Positions 11,161 through 19,136 of a stretch of 64,000 nt of DNA are shown one piece after another (positions within the stretch are counted from its first letter, which is position 1; every line of letters starts with the position of its first letter). This stretch comes from Rhizobium sp. L51/94. GTDB lineage: Bacteria; Pseudomonadota; Alphaproteobacteria; Rhizobiales; Rhizobiaceae. The stretch is from NCBI RefSeq assembly GCF_019355555.1, contig NZ_CP072141.1, positions 2,226,001-2,290,000 of the forward strand. Direction: 5' to 3'. A program made the position numbers and the translations under genes. Under the pieces are notes generated by a model. It was not told the DNA's origin. It saw only the letters and a list, made by a program, of their open reading frames with translations, and did not search any database.

Positions 11161-12831
11161 ATGGCTAATCAAGACGAACTGGTGTTCCTGCCGCTGGGCG
11201 GCGTTGGCGAGATCGGTATGAATCTCGCGCTCTACGGCTACGGCCCCAAGGACCATCGTCAATGGATCATGGTCGATTGCGGCGTGACTTTCCCCGGTCC
11301 GGACCTGCCGGGCGTCGATCTCGTGCTGCCTGACATCCGTTTCCTCGCCAAGGAACGCAAGAACCTCAAGGCGATCATCATCACCCACGCCCACGAGGAC
11401 CACTACGGCGCCCTCAACGATCTGTGGCCAGGCCTGAATGTCCCGGTATACGCCTCCGGGTTCACCGCCGGCCTGCTGGAAGCCAAGCGCAACTATGAGC
11501 GCAACACAATGGGCCAGATCCCGATAACGCCATTCAAGGCCGGCGACCGGGTAAATATCGGTCCGTTCGAAGTCGAGGCTATCGGCGTGAACCACTCCAT
11601 TCCAGAGCCGATGTCGCTTGTCATCCGAACGCCTCTGGGCAATGTCGTCCACACCGGCGACTGGAAGATCGACCACGAGCCGTCGCTTGGACCTTTCACC
11701 GATGAAGCCCGCTTCCGCCAGGTTGGCGACGAGGGCGTTCTGGCGCTGCTCTGCGATTCTACCAACGCCATGCGCGACGGCGTTTCCCCTTCCGAAAAAT
11801 CCGTGTCCGAAAGCCTCGGCAGGATCATCGCCAGCGCCGAAGGCCGGGTGGCGATCACCACCTTCTCCTCGAACGTCGGTCGTATCCGCACCGTCGCCCA
11901 GGCTGCGGAAGCAGCCGGACGCGAGATCCTGCTGCTTGGTTCGTCGCTGAAGCGCGTCGTCGAGGTTGCACGCGACAATGGCCTGATGGAGGGCATTAAG
12001 CCGTTCATCGCCGAAGACGAGTACGGCTACATCCCCCGCGACAAGGTCGTCATCATCCTGACCGGCAGTCAGGGCGAGCAGCGCGCGGCACTCGCCAAGC
12101 TCTCCCGCGACGAGATGCGCAACGTCGCGCTGTCGTCCGGCGACATCGTCGTGTTTTCGTCGCGCGCCATTCCCGGCAACGAAAAGGCCATTGGCGATAT
12201 CAAGAACGGCCTCATCGAGCAAGGCATCCAGATCATCACCGACAACGATGCCCTCGTGCATGTCTCCGGCCATCCCCGCCGCAACGAATTGCAGCAGATG
12301 TACCAGTGGGTTCGCCCACAGGTGCTCGTGCCTGTGCACGGCGAGGCCGCCCATCTCGTCGCCCAGAAACTGCTCGGCGAGCAGTCCGGCATTCCGCTCG
12401 TGCCGAAGGTTCGCAACGGCGACATTCTGCGCCTGGCGCCAGGTCCCGTCGAAGTCATCGGCGAAGCGCCGCACGGCCGTATTTTCAAGGACGGCACGCT
12501 GATCGGCGACTACGATGAAATGGGCATCGGCGACCGCAAGAAGCTCTCCTTCGTTGGCCATGTCACCATCAACGTTCTGCTCGACAGCAAACTGGACATC
12601 GTCGGAGACCCCGACCTCGTTGCAATCGGCCTGCCGCAGTTCGACGTCGAGGGCGAAGAGATGGAGGACACGCTGTTCGACGCGGTCGTCAGCGCCATCG
12701 AAAGCATTCCGCGCGCTCGCCGCAAGGATATCGCCATGCTGCAGGAAGCGGTACGCCGCGCCGTTCGCTCGACAGCCAATGCCGTCTGGGGGAAGAAGCC
12801 GATCGTCACCGTCTTCATGAACAAGATCTGA
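11161..12831 (+). CDS. rnj: Ribonuclease J
   Basis: 556-aa beta-lactamase/beta-CASP nuclease. RNase J combines 5'-to-3' exo- and endonuclease activity and matures or degrades mRNA and rRNA precursors in the cytoplasm. The metal-binding motif HAHEDHYGAL (HxHxDH) is at about residues 77-86; further ligands lie in VHTGDWKID and in VSGHPRRNEL of the beta-CASP part, and a C-terminal domain follows. Alphaproteobacteria have one RNase J. It starts 16 bases after birA and is followed closely by mce. Confidence 0.93.
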   Translation: MANQDELVFLPLGGVGEIGMNLALYGYGPKDHRQWIMVDCGVTFPGPDLPGVDLVLPDIRFLAKERKNLKAIIITHAHEDHYGALNDLWPGLNVPVYASGFTAGLLEAKRNYERNTMGQIPITPFKAGDRVNIGPFEVEAIGVNHSIPEPMSLVIRTPLGNVVHTGDWKIDHEPSLGPFTDEARFRQVGDEGVLALLCDSTNAMRDGVSPSEKSVSESLGRIIASAEGRVAITTFSSNVGRIRTVAQAAEAAGREILLLGSSLKRVVEVARDNGLMEGIKPFIAEDEYGYIPRDKVVIILTGSQGEQRAALAKLSRDEMRNVALSSGDIVVFSSRAIPGNEKAIGDIKNGLIEQGIQIITDNDALVHVSGHPRRNELQQMYQWVRPQVLVPVHGEAAHLVAQKLLGEQSGIPLVPKVRNGDILRLAPGPVEVIGEAPHGRIFKDGTLIGDYDEMGIGDRKKLSFVGHVTINVLLDSKLDIVGDPDLVAIGLPQFDVEGEEMEDTLFDAVVSAIESIPRARRKDIAMLQEAVRRAVRSTANAVWGKKPIVTVFMNKI

Positions 12832-12853
12832 GGCATCACACACGGAGGCAGCC

Positions 12854-13258
12854 ATGCTCGGGCGGGTTAATCACATTGCCATTGCCGTTCCCGACCTGGC
12901 TGCCGCTGCTGCTGTCTACCGGGACACACTGGGGGCGGCAGTGTCTCAGCCGCAGGCGCTCGCCGACCACGGCGTGACAGTCGTCTTCGTGGAACTTCCC
13001 AATACCAAGATCGAATTGCTGGAGCCGCTCGGCACCGGCTCGCCGCTTTCGGCATTCCTTGCCCGAAATCCGGATGGCGGCATGCACCATGTCTGCTACG
13101 AGGTGGACGACATCATCGTGGCCCGCGACCGGATGCTTGCCGGCGGGGCGAGGGTGCTTGGCGACGGTCAGCCGAAGATAGGCGCCCATGGCAGGCCGGT
13201 GCTCTTTCTCCATCCAAAGGATTTCATGGGCACGCTGATCGAGCTCGAACAGATCTGA
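12854..13258 (+). CDS. mce: Methylmalonyl-CoA epimerase
   Basis: 134-aa glyoxalase-fold (VOC) enzyme that interconverts (R)- and (S)-methylmalonyl-CoA in propionate metabolism. N-terminal MLGRVNHIAIAVPDL gives the first metal histidine, MHHVCYEVDD the second, and FLHPKDFMGTLIELEQ the C-terminal histidine and glutamate. GGAGG sits five bases before the ATG. Length fits the family. It is probably co-transcribed with rnj. Confidence 0.92.
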   Translation: MLGRVNHIAIAVPDLAAAAAVYRDTLGAAVSQPQALADHGVTVVFVELPNTKIELLEPLGTGSPLSAFLARNPDGGMHHVCYEVDDIIVARDRMLAGGARVLGDGQPKIGAHGRPVLFLHPKDFMGTLIELEQI

Positions 13259-13278
13259 CAAGAAGCATGCGGCAGTGC

Positions 13279-13307
13279 TTGGCGCCGCCCCGCGTTGCCC
13301 TTATAGT
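13279..13307 (+). promoter_or_regulatory. Possible sigma-70-type promoter before DUF1467 gene
   Basis: TTGGCG (13279-13284), 17-base spacer, TATAGT (13302-13307), ending 67 bases before the DUF1467 start. Found by eye; moderate match. Confidence 0.4.
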
Positions 13308-13374
13308 CGGAGCGGGAGAGTGTGCAGTCCGGTCTTGATTTCCGCTGGCTGCCATCTGTGGTGAGGAGCGCAGC

Positions 13375-13650
13375 ATGATACAGCCTGTACTATCGGCAAT
13401 GGCAGTCTATTTTGTAGTGTGGTGGATCACGCTCTTCGCCATTCTGCCAATCGGCCTCCGGACGCAGGAGGAAGATAACCATGTTGTGCTCGGCACCGTG
13501 GCAAGCGCCCCAACGAAATTCAGGGCTGCAAGGGTGGTGATGCTGACGACGCTGACATCCGGTATTCTCTACGGCACGTGGTATATCTGTTCCACCTATC
13601 TGGGCCTCAGCATCGACGCCATTCCGCAGATCGTTCCGCGCTTCGAATAG
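13375..13650 (+). CDS. DUF1467 family small membrane protein
   Basis: 91-aa protein with two hydrophobic segments (about residues 5-27 and 53-75). It has the DUF1467 hallmark: a first helix containing YFVVWWITLFAILPIG followed by RTQEE and a short loop. The family is confined to alphaproteobacteria and its function is unknown; it is commonly located next to proS as here. GAGGAG lies six bases before the ATG. A terminator-like hairpin lies 170 bases downstream. Confidence 0.85.
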   Translation: MIQPVLSAMAVYFVVWWITLFAILPIGLRTQEEDNHVVLGTVASAPTKFRAARVVMLTTLTSGILYGTWYICSTYLGLSIDAIPQIVPRFE

Positions 13651-13818
13651 TGGAATTGGATGTGGCAGCGCTTTGCGCGCGATAATCGGCAAGGTTGCTG
13701 TCATCGCTGCAACCCATGCAGTGTGTCATACGCCCGTCATCTATCGGATGCATAGACCGCACTGCGGGAAGTCCGATCCGCCGCCTGGATGTTAATATTT
13801 CGGGCTTCGTGAAAGGCC

Positions 13819-13848
13819 AAAAAAAAACAAGGCCAGAAGCCTTGTTTT
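13819..13848. terminator. Bidirectional rho-independent terminator
   Basis: 10-bp stem (13824-13833 with 13839-13848) with a 5-base loop. On the plus strand the hairpin ends in four T; on the minus strand it is followed by nine consecutive T (the A-run 13819-13827). It can end the DUF1467 transcript and, more strongly, a minus-strand transcript. The rest of 13651-14253 shows no convincing gene. Confidence 0.7.
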
Positions 13849-14044
13849 CAAAGTATCGCGTGATCCGTAACCGTTACCGGGGCTGCGACTAAGCGCGCCT
13901 AAGATCTAATCCTCCCAAGACTTGACCGCGAGATCGACAGGAATTTAATCATCCTGCCTCTTTTGTGAGCTGAAACTAGCCCAAGGAGGGGGCTTTGTCA
14001 TCTGTTTTTTTGCATATTTGTTACACCTGCGCAAATTTTTTCTG

Positions 14045-14072
14045 TTGACAAGTTTTTGCTAAAGTCGTCAAT
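14045..14072 (+). promoter_or_regulatory. Possible proS promoter
   Basis: TTGACA at 14045-14050 followed 16 bases later by GTCAAT, a weak -10. It lies in an AT-rich stretch about 180 bases before the proS start and is the only good -35 in this region. Confidence 0.35.
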
Positions 14073-14253
14073 CGTGCGTCATTTTGGCGCGGTGGGCCGA
14101 AAGGTGGGGATGGCGCATGCCGGTCCCCCGATGCGCCGTGAAGGCGGGCAAATGCGGGTTTCTTTCCGTCCGCGAAGCAGCTATGAACGCCCCCAGCGTT
14201 AACTTTTTTGCGATTCCGCCAATAGCGGATTCGTACAACCTCTGGAATATGCG

Positions 14254-15576
14254 ATGCGCCTGTCCCGATACTTCATGCCTATCCTCAAGGAAAATCCCAA
14301 GGAAGCGGAAATCGTCTCGCATCGACTGATGCTGCGCGCCGGCATGATCCGCCAGCAGAGCCAGGGCATCTACTCGTGGCTGCCGCTCGGCAAGCGTGTT
14401 CTCGACAAGGTCAACAACATCATTCGCGAGGAGCAAAACCGCTCCGGCGCCATCGAACTGTCGATGCCGACCCTACAGTCAGCCGAACTCTGGCAGGAAA
14501 GCGGACGTTACGAAGCGTACGGCAAGGAAATGCTGCGCATCAAGGACCGTCAGGACCGGCCAATGCTCTACGGCCCGACCAACGAGGAAATGATCACCGA
14601 CATTTTCCGTTCGTCGGTCAAATCCTACAAGGATCTGCCCCTCAACCTCTATCACATCCAGCTGAAATTCCGCGATGAGATCCGTCCGCGCTTCGGCACC
14701 ATGCGCTCGCGCGAGTTCATGATGAAGGACGCCTATTCCTTCGACCTGACCAAGGAGGGTGCCGAACATTCTTACAAGAAGATGTTCGCGGCCTACCTGC
14801 GGACGTTCGAGCGGCTTGGCCTGCGCGCCATCCCGATGCGTGCCGACACCGGCCCCATCGGCGGCGACCTTAGCCATGAGTTCATCATTCTGGCCGACAC
14901 CGGCGAGTCGGAAGTCTTCAGCCACCGCGACTTTGTGAAATTCGACATCCCCGCCGAGGACACTGACTTCGACGATATCGCCGGCATCAACGCGATCTTC
15001 GAAAAGTGGACATCGGTCTACGCCGCCACTTCCGAAATGCACGACGAGGCGGCCTTCGACGCCATCCCCGATAGCGAGCGCCTGTCCGCACGCGGTATCG
15101 AAGTCGGCCACATCTTCTATTTCGGAACCAAATATTCCGAGCCGATGAACGCCAAGGTACAGGGTCCCGATGGCAAGGAGCACCTCGTTCACATGGGCTC
15201 CTACGGCATCGGACCGACACGTCTGGTGCCTGCCATCATCGAAGCGTCGCACGATGAAAACGGAATCATCTGGCCAGCATCCGTGTCCCCCTTCGATGCC
15301 ATCATCATCAACATGAAGGCGGGTGACGAAGCCTGTGATTCTGCCTGCGAAAAGCTTTATTCGACGCTTACCAAGGCGGGTAGGGACATCCTCCTCGATG
15401 ACCGCGACGAACGAGCCGGCACGAAATTCGCGACGGCAGACCTGATCGGCGTGCCGCTGCAGATCATCGTCGGTCCGCGCTCCGTTGCGTCGGGCGAGGT
15501 GGAGGTCAAGGATCGCAAGACCGGTGCGCGCGAGACCATGACCATGGACGCTGCAATCAACCGGCTTCTGGGCTGA
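14254..15576 (+). CDS. proS: Prolyl-tRNA synthetase (short alphaproteobacterial type)
   Basis: 440-aa class II aminoacyl-tRNA synthetase that charges tRNA-Pro. Motif 1 is near [11 protein letters not shown], motif 2 is [19 protein letters not shown] with the catalytic arginine, and motif 3 lies in [13 protein letters not shown]. The anticodon-binding domain occupies the last 100 residues. It lacks the large editing insertion of the E. coli type enzyme, as is usual for alphaproteobacteria. It heads a likely operon with the Lol transporter genes. Confidence 0.96.
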   Translation: MRLSRYFMPILKENPKEAEIVSHRLMLRAGMIRQQSQGIYSWLPLGKRVLDKVNNIIREEQNRSGAIELSMPTLQSAELWQESGRYEAYGKEMLRIKDRQDRPMLYGPTNEEMITDIFRSSVKSYKDLPLNLYHIQLKFRDEIRPRFGTMRSREFMMKDAYSFDLTKEGAEHSYKKMFAAYLRTFERLGLRAIPMRADTGPIGGDLSHEFIILADTGESEVFSHRDFVKFDIPAEDTDFDDIAGINAIFEKWTSVYAATSEMHDEAAFDAIPDSERLSARGIEVGHIFYFGTKYSEPMNAKVQGPDGKEHLVHMGSYGIGPTRLVPAIIEASHDENGIIWPASVSPFDAIIINMKAGDEACDSACEKLYSTLTKAGRDILLDDRDERAGTKFATADLIGVPLQIIVGPRSVASGEVEVKDRKTGARETMTMDAAINRLLG

Positions 15577-15593
15577 GCGAAGGACGACAGGGT

Positions 15594-16907
15594 ATGGCGG
15601 TAAGCGGCGCAGCAGTGGCCAAACAGGAAAAGACATCTGGCGCTCGCTCGCCGTCGCGTGCATTTTCTGCATTCGAACGGCTCGTTGCCTGGCGCTACCT
15701 GCGCGCCCGGCGCAAGGAAGCCTATATCTCGGTGATTGCGGGCTTTTCCTTCATTGGCATCATGCTCGGCGTCGCGACGCTGATCATCGTGATGGCGGTC
15801 ATGAACGGTTTCCGCACCGAACTGATTTCGCGCATCCTCGGCCTTAACGGCCATGTCATCGTCCAGCCTATCGACACTCCGCTGAACGACTACGCGGCAC
15901 TTGCCAAGAAGTTTGCGGCCGTTCCCGGCGTGACCATGGCCCTGCCGCTGGTGGAGGGCGAAACGCTCGCCTCCGGCCGGGGTGGCGTCGGCAGCGGTGC
16001 GTTGATCCGCGGTATTCGTGCCGAGGATCTTGAGAAGCTGAAGACCGTCTCCGGCAACATAAAGAGCGGCGACATGGTGGGCTTTGCCGCCGGCACCGGT
16101 GTGCTGATCGGCTCGCGCATGGCACAGCAGCTGGGGCTGGCCGCCGGCGACCAGATCACTCTCATTGCACCCGACGGCGACGTCACGCCATTCGGCGTCA
16201 ACCCGCGCGTAAAATCCTACACCGTCTCCGGTATCTTCGAGATAGGCATGTCCGAATACGATTCCTCCATCGTCTTCATGCCGCTCGAAGAGGCGCAGCT
16301 CTATTTCAACTCGCCCGGCATCGTCCAATCCATCGAGATCTTCGTCAACAAGCCCGACGATGTCGACACCATCAAGCCTTTGATAGAGGCAGCAGCCGGC
16401 CGGCAGGTCTACCTCACTGACTGGCGCGCCCGCAACGAGACGTTCTTCTCGGCCCTCCAAGTCGAGCGCAACGTCATGTTCATGATCCTGACGATGATCG
16501 TGCTGGTCGCGGCACTGAACATCATCTCCGGCCTCATCATGCTGGTGAAGGACAAGGGCAGCGACATCGCCATCCTCAGGACGATGGGGGCGACATCCGG
16601 CTCCATCATGCGGATATTCTTCATGACCGGGGCAGCTATCGGCATCGTCGGCACTTTTGGTGGGGTCGCGCTCGGCGTCCTCGTTTGCATCAACATCGAA
16701 TCCATCCGCAAATTTTTCTCTTGGGTTTCCGGCACCGTGCTGTTCGATCCGCAGCTGTATTTCCTGAGCAAGCTGCCGGCCGAGATGAACCTCAGCGAAA
16801 CTGTCACTGTCGTCGTCATGGCGCTTGGCCTGTCGTTCCTCGCCACGATCTTCCCCGCCTGGCGTGCCTCGCGGCTCGACCCGGTCCAGGCGCTGCGCTA
16901 TGAATAA
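15594..16907 (+). CDS. lolC: Lipoprotein-releasing ABC transporter permease (LolC/E type)
   Basis: 437-aa inner-membrane permease that extracts mature lipoproteins from the inner membrane for transfer to LolA. One N-terminal helix (about residues 44-68), a large periplasmic MacB-like domain, and three C-terminal helices form the FtsX architecture. Opening residues [20 protein letters not shown] are characteristic. Only one permease gene is present next to lolD, so the permease probably works as a homodimer (LolF-like) rather than a LolC-LolE heterodimer; this is inference. It overlaps lolD by 8 bases. Confidence 0.92.
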   Translation: MAVSGAAVAKQEKTSGARSPSRAFSAFERLVAWRYLRARRKEAYISVIAGFSFIGIMLGVATLIIVMAVMNGFRTELISRILGLNGHVIVQPIDTPLNDYAALAKKFAAVPGVTMALPLVEGETLASGRGGVGSGALIRGIRAEDLEKLKTVSGNIKSGDMVGFAAGTGVLIGSRMAQQLGLAAGDQITLIAPDGDVTPFGVNPRVKSYTVSGIFEIGMSEYDSSIVFMPLEEAQLYFNSPGIVQSIEIFVNKPDDVDTIKPLIEAAAGRQVYLTDWRARNETFFSALQVERNVMFMILTMIVLVAALNIISGLIMLVKDKGSDIAILRTMGATSGSIMRIFFMTGAAIGIVGTFGGVALGVLVCINIESIRKFFSWVSGTVLFDPQLYFLSKLPAEMNLSETVTVVVMALGLSFLATIFPAWRASRLDPVQALRYE

Positions 16908-17607
16908 GGATGCCAGCATTTCCATGAAATCCAACGTCGTGCTTCAGCTGACCGGCATCGATCGCCACTATGGTGAGGGCGAGACCATGCTCTCCATCCT
17001 GAAGGATGCAGATTTCGCGCTCCATCGCGGCGAAATCGTCGCGCTCGTTGCACCGTCCGGCACCGGCAAGTCGACGCTGCTGCACGTCGCCGGCCTGCTC
17101 GAGCAGCCCGATGCCGGCGATGTCACGATCAACGGCAATCCCTGCAACAACCTCACCGACGAGAAGCGCACGGCCATCCGTCGCAACGACATCGGCTTTG
17201 TCTACCAGTTCCACCACCTGCTGCCGGAGTTCTCGGCCATCGAGAATGTCATGATGCCGCAGATGATCGCCGGACTGACGCAGAAGGAAGCCCGGGCCAG
17301 GGCAAGCCAGCTTCTCGACTACATGCGCGTCGGCCATCGCGGCGAGCACCGCCCGGCCGAGCTCTCCGGCGGCGAACAGCAGCGAGTCGCCATCGCCCGT
17401 GCCGTCGCCAACGCGCCACTGGTGCTTCTCGCCGACGAACCCACCGGCAATCTCGACCCCGGCACCGCCCACTACGTCTTCGATGCCCTGGAGGCGCTGG
17501 TGCGCCAATCGGGACTGGCCGCGATGATTGCCACCCACAATCACGATCTGGCTGCCCGCATGGACCGTCGCGTTACAATCTCGGGCGGCAAGGTCGTCGA
17601 ATTCTGA
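16900..17607 (+). CDS. lolD: Lipoprotein-releasing ABC transporter ATPase
   Basis: 235-aa ATPase powering the Lol permease. Walker A is [10 protein letters not shown], the signature is [15 protein letters not shown], and Walker B is [13 protein letters not shown]. The sequence [18 protein letters not shown] is the LolD-specific Q-loop region. The ATG at 16900 overlaps the end of the permease gene; another ATG eight codons later could also serve. No terminator was seen after the stop; the next gene is convergent. Confidence 0.95.
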   Translation: MNKDASISMKSNVVLQLTGIDRHYGEGETMLSILKDADFALHRGEIVALVAPSGTGKSTLLHVAGLLEQPDAGDVTINGNPCNNLTDEKRTAIRRNDIGFVYQFHHLLPEFSAIENVMMPQMIAGLTQKEARARASQLLDYMRVGHRGEHRPAELSGGEQQRVAIARAVANAPLVLLADEPTGNLDPGTAHYVFDALEALVRQSGLAAMIATHNHDLAARMDRRVTISGGKVVEF

Positions 17608-17619
17608 TCGTCGTGCCGG

Positions 17620-18083
17620 TCAAGGCACGATGAGGCCGCCGCGATAGTCGAGTTCATAGGCCGCGCGACCGTCTACGATAATATGCTCGCGCCCGCTGAA
17701 ATGGGTGCAATCACCGCTACTCTCGTCCGTGTAGCGACCGAAGTCATGGTCGAACTGCAACCCACCGAGGAACCGCTTCTCCTCGACATACAGATGCCGC
17801 AACGCTGCCTTGATGACGCAGCCCGCCTTCACAGCATCGATCGTGCCGGCTCGATGATCCTCCCGAAATAATTCATCGCCCAGACGGGATCGCCTGATAA
17901 CCACACCACCTCCTGGCCGGCAAAATCGGAGCCTCCGAAATAGCTGTCGAGATAACGCCACCGACCGCGCTCGTAACCGGTGTCGTGAGACCCCGGACGA
18001 CAGGAAGATAGTTTTACCGCATCCGCTACATAGGTCTGCGATTTCGCCACGACAATAAAGTCATTCAGCAGCGTCCGATCCAT
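17620..18083 (-). pseudogene. DUF5680 family gene with a frameshift
   Basis: Two overlapping minus-strand frames together give one DUF5680 protein of about 155 residues. The first (18083 down to about 17845) reads through SCRPGSHDTGYERGRWRYLD and ends in frame as NYFGRIIEP. The second continues as TIDAVKAGCVIKAALRHLY to AAYELDYRGGLIVP. They join if one G is restored in GCCGGC at 17845-17850. The start ATG has AGGGGAG upstream, and a 6-bp hairpin (18092-18111) overlaps that site. A perfect LexA box lies 54 bases before the start. Function of DUF5680 is unknown. The frameshift may be real or a sequencing error. Confidence 0.8.
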
Positions 18084-18136
18084 AACTGCTCCCCTGGATG
18101 CATTCCCAGGGTTGCATTTTCACGCGGCCATGTAAA

Positions 18137-18151
18137 GAACAAAATAAGAAC
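18137..18151 (-). promoter_or_regulatory. LexA (SOS) box upstream of the DUF5680 gene
   Basis: Perfect direct repeat GAAC-AAAATAA-GAAC, the GAAC-N7-GAAC form used by LexA in alphaproteobacteria. It is 54 bases upstream of the minus-strand DUF5680 start and downstream of the stop of the neighbouring secreted protein, so it most likely controls the DUF5680 gene. Confidence 0.7.
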
Positions 18152-18190
18152 AAAGGCATCTGGCTGCAGGCGCTGTAATTGTCCCGGCGC

Positions 18191-18778
18191 TCATTCATCG
18201 CGGATGCCACACGCGTCCATGGCAGTTTGATCCGCCCAGTCGGCAACTGCGACCGTCCTCGCGTCGACTTTGCGTTCCTTGCCACCGCTGCTGACCTTGC
18301 CGCTGAGCACATTATAGTCGCAGGTGCCGCTGTTGTCGGGATCCAGCGTGTCGTGATGGGTGTAAGTGAAGCCGGCAACGACGAACGTCGCGTTGCGATA
18401 GGCGATCGTCAGCGTCTGCTCCCAGCGGTCGCGTCCACCACCGCTGTTTTCCGAATGGACGGAGATCGAGCCGTTAGGCAGCGTCGATATGCCTGCGTCC
18501 CTGCCGAACATTCCGTCGAGACTGGTATTGCCGGATACCTTGTTCGGTGCTGCTGCGGCGAGATGAAGGAGAAGATGCTCCCTGTCGCGCACGTAGATGT
18601 AGATGCCGATGTCGTCGCCATCATCCTCAGGGGCAATCAGCAGGGCGAGGTCAGCATTGTCGTCCCTGTTCCAGTCGCCGATCGCAGCTCCGATGATCTT
18701 TTCCGGCGCGATATCGCCGGCAAACGCACTCGACACGCATAAGGCGGCACCGACCAGCGCCAAGGCCAAATTTTTCAT
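18191..18778 (-). CDS. Secreted protein of unknown function
   Basis: 195 aa with a clear Sec signal peptide (MKNLALALVGAALCVSSAFA, then GD). The mature part begins with APEKIIGAAIGDWNRDDNAD, resembling the Asp/Asn-rich calcium-binding turn of FG-GAP/VCBS-type repeats, and has regular beta-strand-like periodicity with two cysteines near the end (C165, C190 approximately) that could pair. I do not recognise a named family. The ATG at 18778 is chosen because GGAGGAG lies six bases before it and it opens the signal peptide; a GTG fifteen bases upstream would absorb that site. Confidence 0.75.
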   Translation of the reverse strand: MKNLALALVGAALCVSSAFAGDIAPEKIIGAAIGDWNRDDNADLALLIAPEDDGDDIGIYIYVRDREHLLLHLAAAAPNKVSGNTSLDGMFGRDAGISTLPNGSISVHSENSGGGRDRWEQTLTIAYRNATFVVAGFTYTHHDTLDPDNSGTCDYNVLSGKVSSGGKERKVDARTVAVADWADQTAMDACGIRDE

Positions 18779-18878
18779 GATCATCTCCTCCACGCACGCT
18801 CATAGCATGGCGTCGGTGTACGTCCCAGCCATAGGGAATAGCGTAGCAGCATTTGAATCAAGCTCGCTGAAAATGCTG

Positions 18879-18913
18879 TTGACAGGTGAATATAAAGGGA
18901 ACATATAAGGAAC
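18879..18913 (+). promoter_or_regulatory. Promoter with overlapping LexA box for the 28-aa peptide
   Basis: TTGACA at 18879-18884, 17-base spacer, CATATA at 18902-18907. A perfect GAAC-N7-GAAC LexA box (18899-18913) covers the -10, the classical position for repression. It is 22 bases upstream of the start of the small gene that follows. Confidence 0.75.
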
Positions 18914-18935
18914 ATAACAACACCGGAGAGGCCCA

Positions 18936-19022
18936 ATGACCGATATTATTCGAGACGTCGCCGCTTTCGCCTCCATCGTCATGTTCGTCACCAGCCTGTC
19001 GATCATCGTCATGGCGATGTAA
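18936..19022 (+). CDS. SOS-controlled 28-residue membrane peptide
   Basis: ATG with GGAGAG five bases upstream. The peptide starts MTDIIRDVAAF and then has about 20 uncharged hydrophobic residues up to the last residue, so it is a single-span membrane peptide with a short acidic/basic cytoplasmic head. Promoter, LexA box and ribosome-binding site are all well placed, which makes expression likely. SOS-induced membrane peptides of this size (SidA of Caulobacter, 29 aa) block cell division. I cannot show homology to SidA; the link is by size, topology and regulation. dnaE begins 114 bases downstream with no terminator between, so SOS induction might also reach dnaE. Confidence 0.7.
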   Translation: MTDIIRDVAAFASIVMFVTSLSIIVMAM

Positions 19023-19136
19023 GTTTTCGGGTATGACGACCGCCACGTGGTCTTGCCGACCTGAGTTGTTCTGGACTTTGCTAACCGCTATGCCGACAAT
19101 AGGACCGATTCATTCGGGCATGCGGAAGGGCTTATC

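Noticed and set aside
11149..12855. 568-codon open frame antisense to RNase J
   Set aside because: Explained by the codon bias of the high-GC sense gene; the sense protein has a complete metal-binding motif and normal length.
13695..13892. 65-codon plus-strand frame over the terminator before proS
   Set aside because: It reads through the hairpin and poly-A run, has no ribosome-binding site and no recognisable sequence.
15357..16934. 525-codon open frame antisense to proS and the Lol permease
   Set aside because: Spans two unrelated sense genes and contains Asp/His-rich shadow sequence; no domain.
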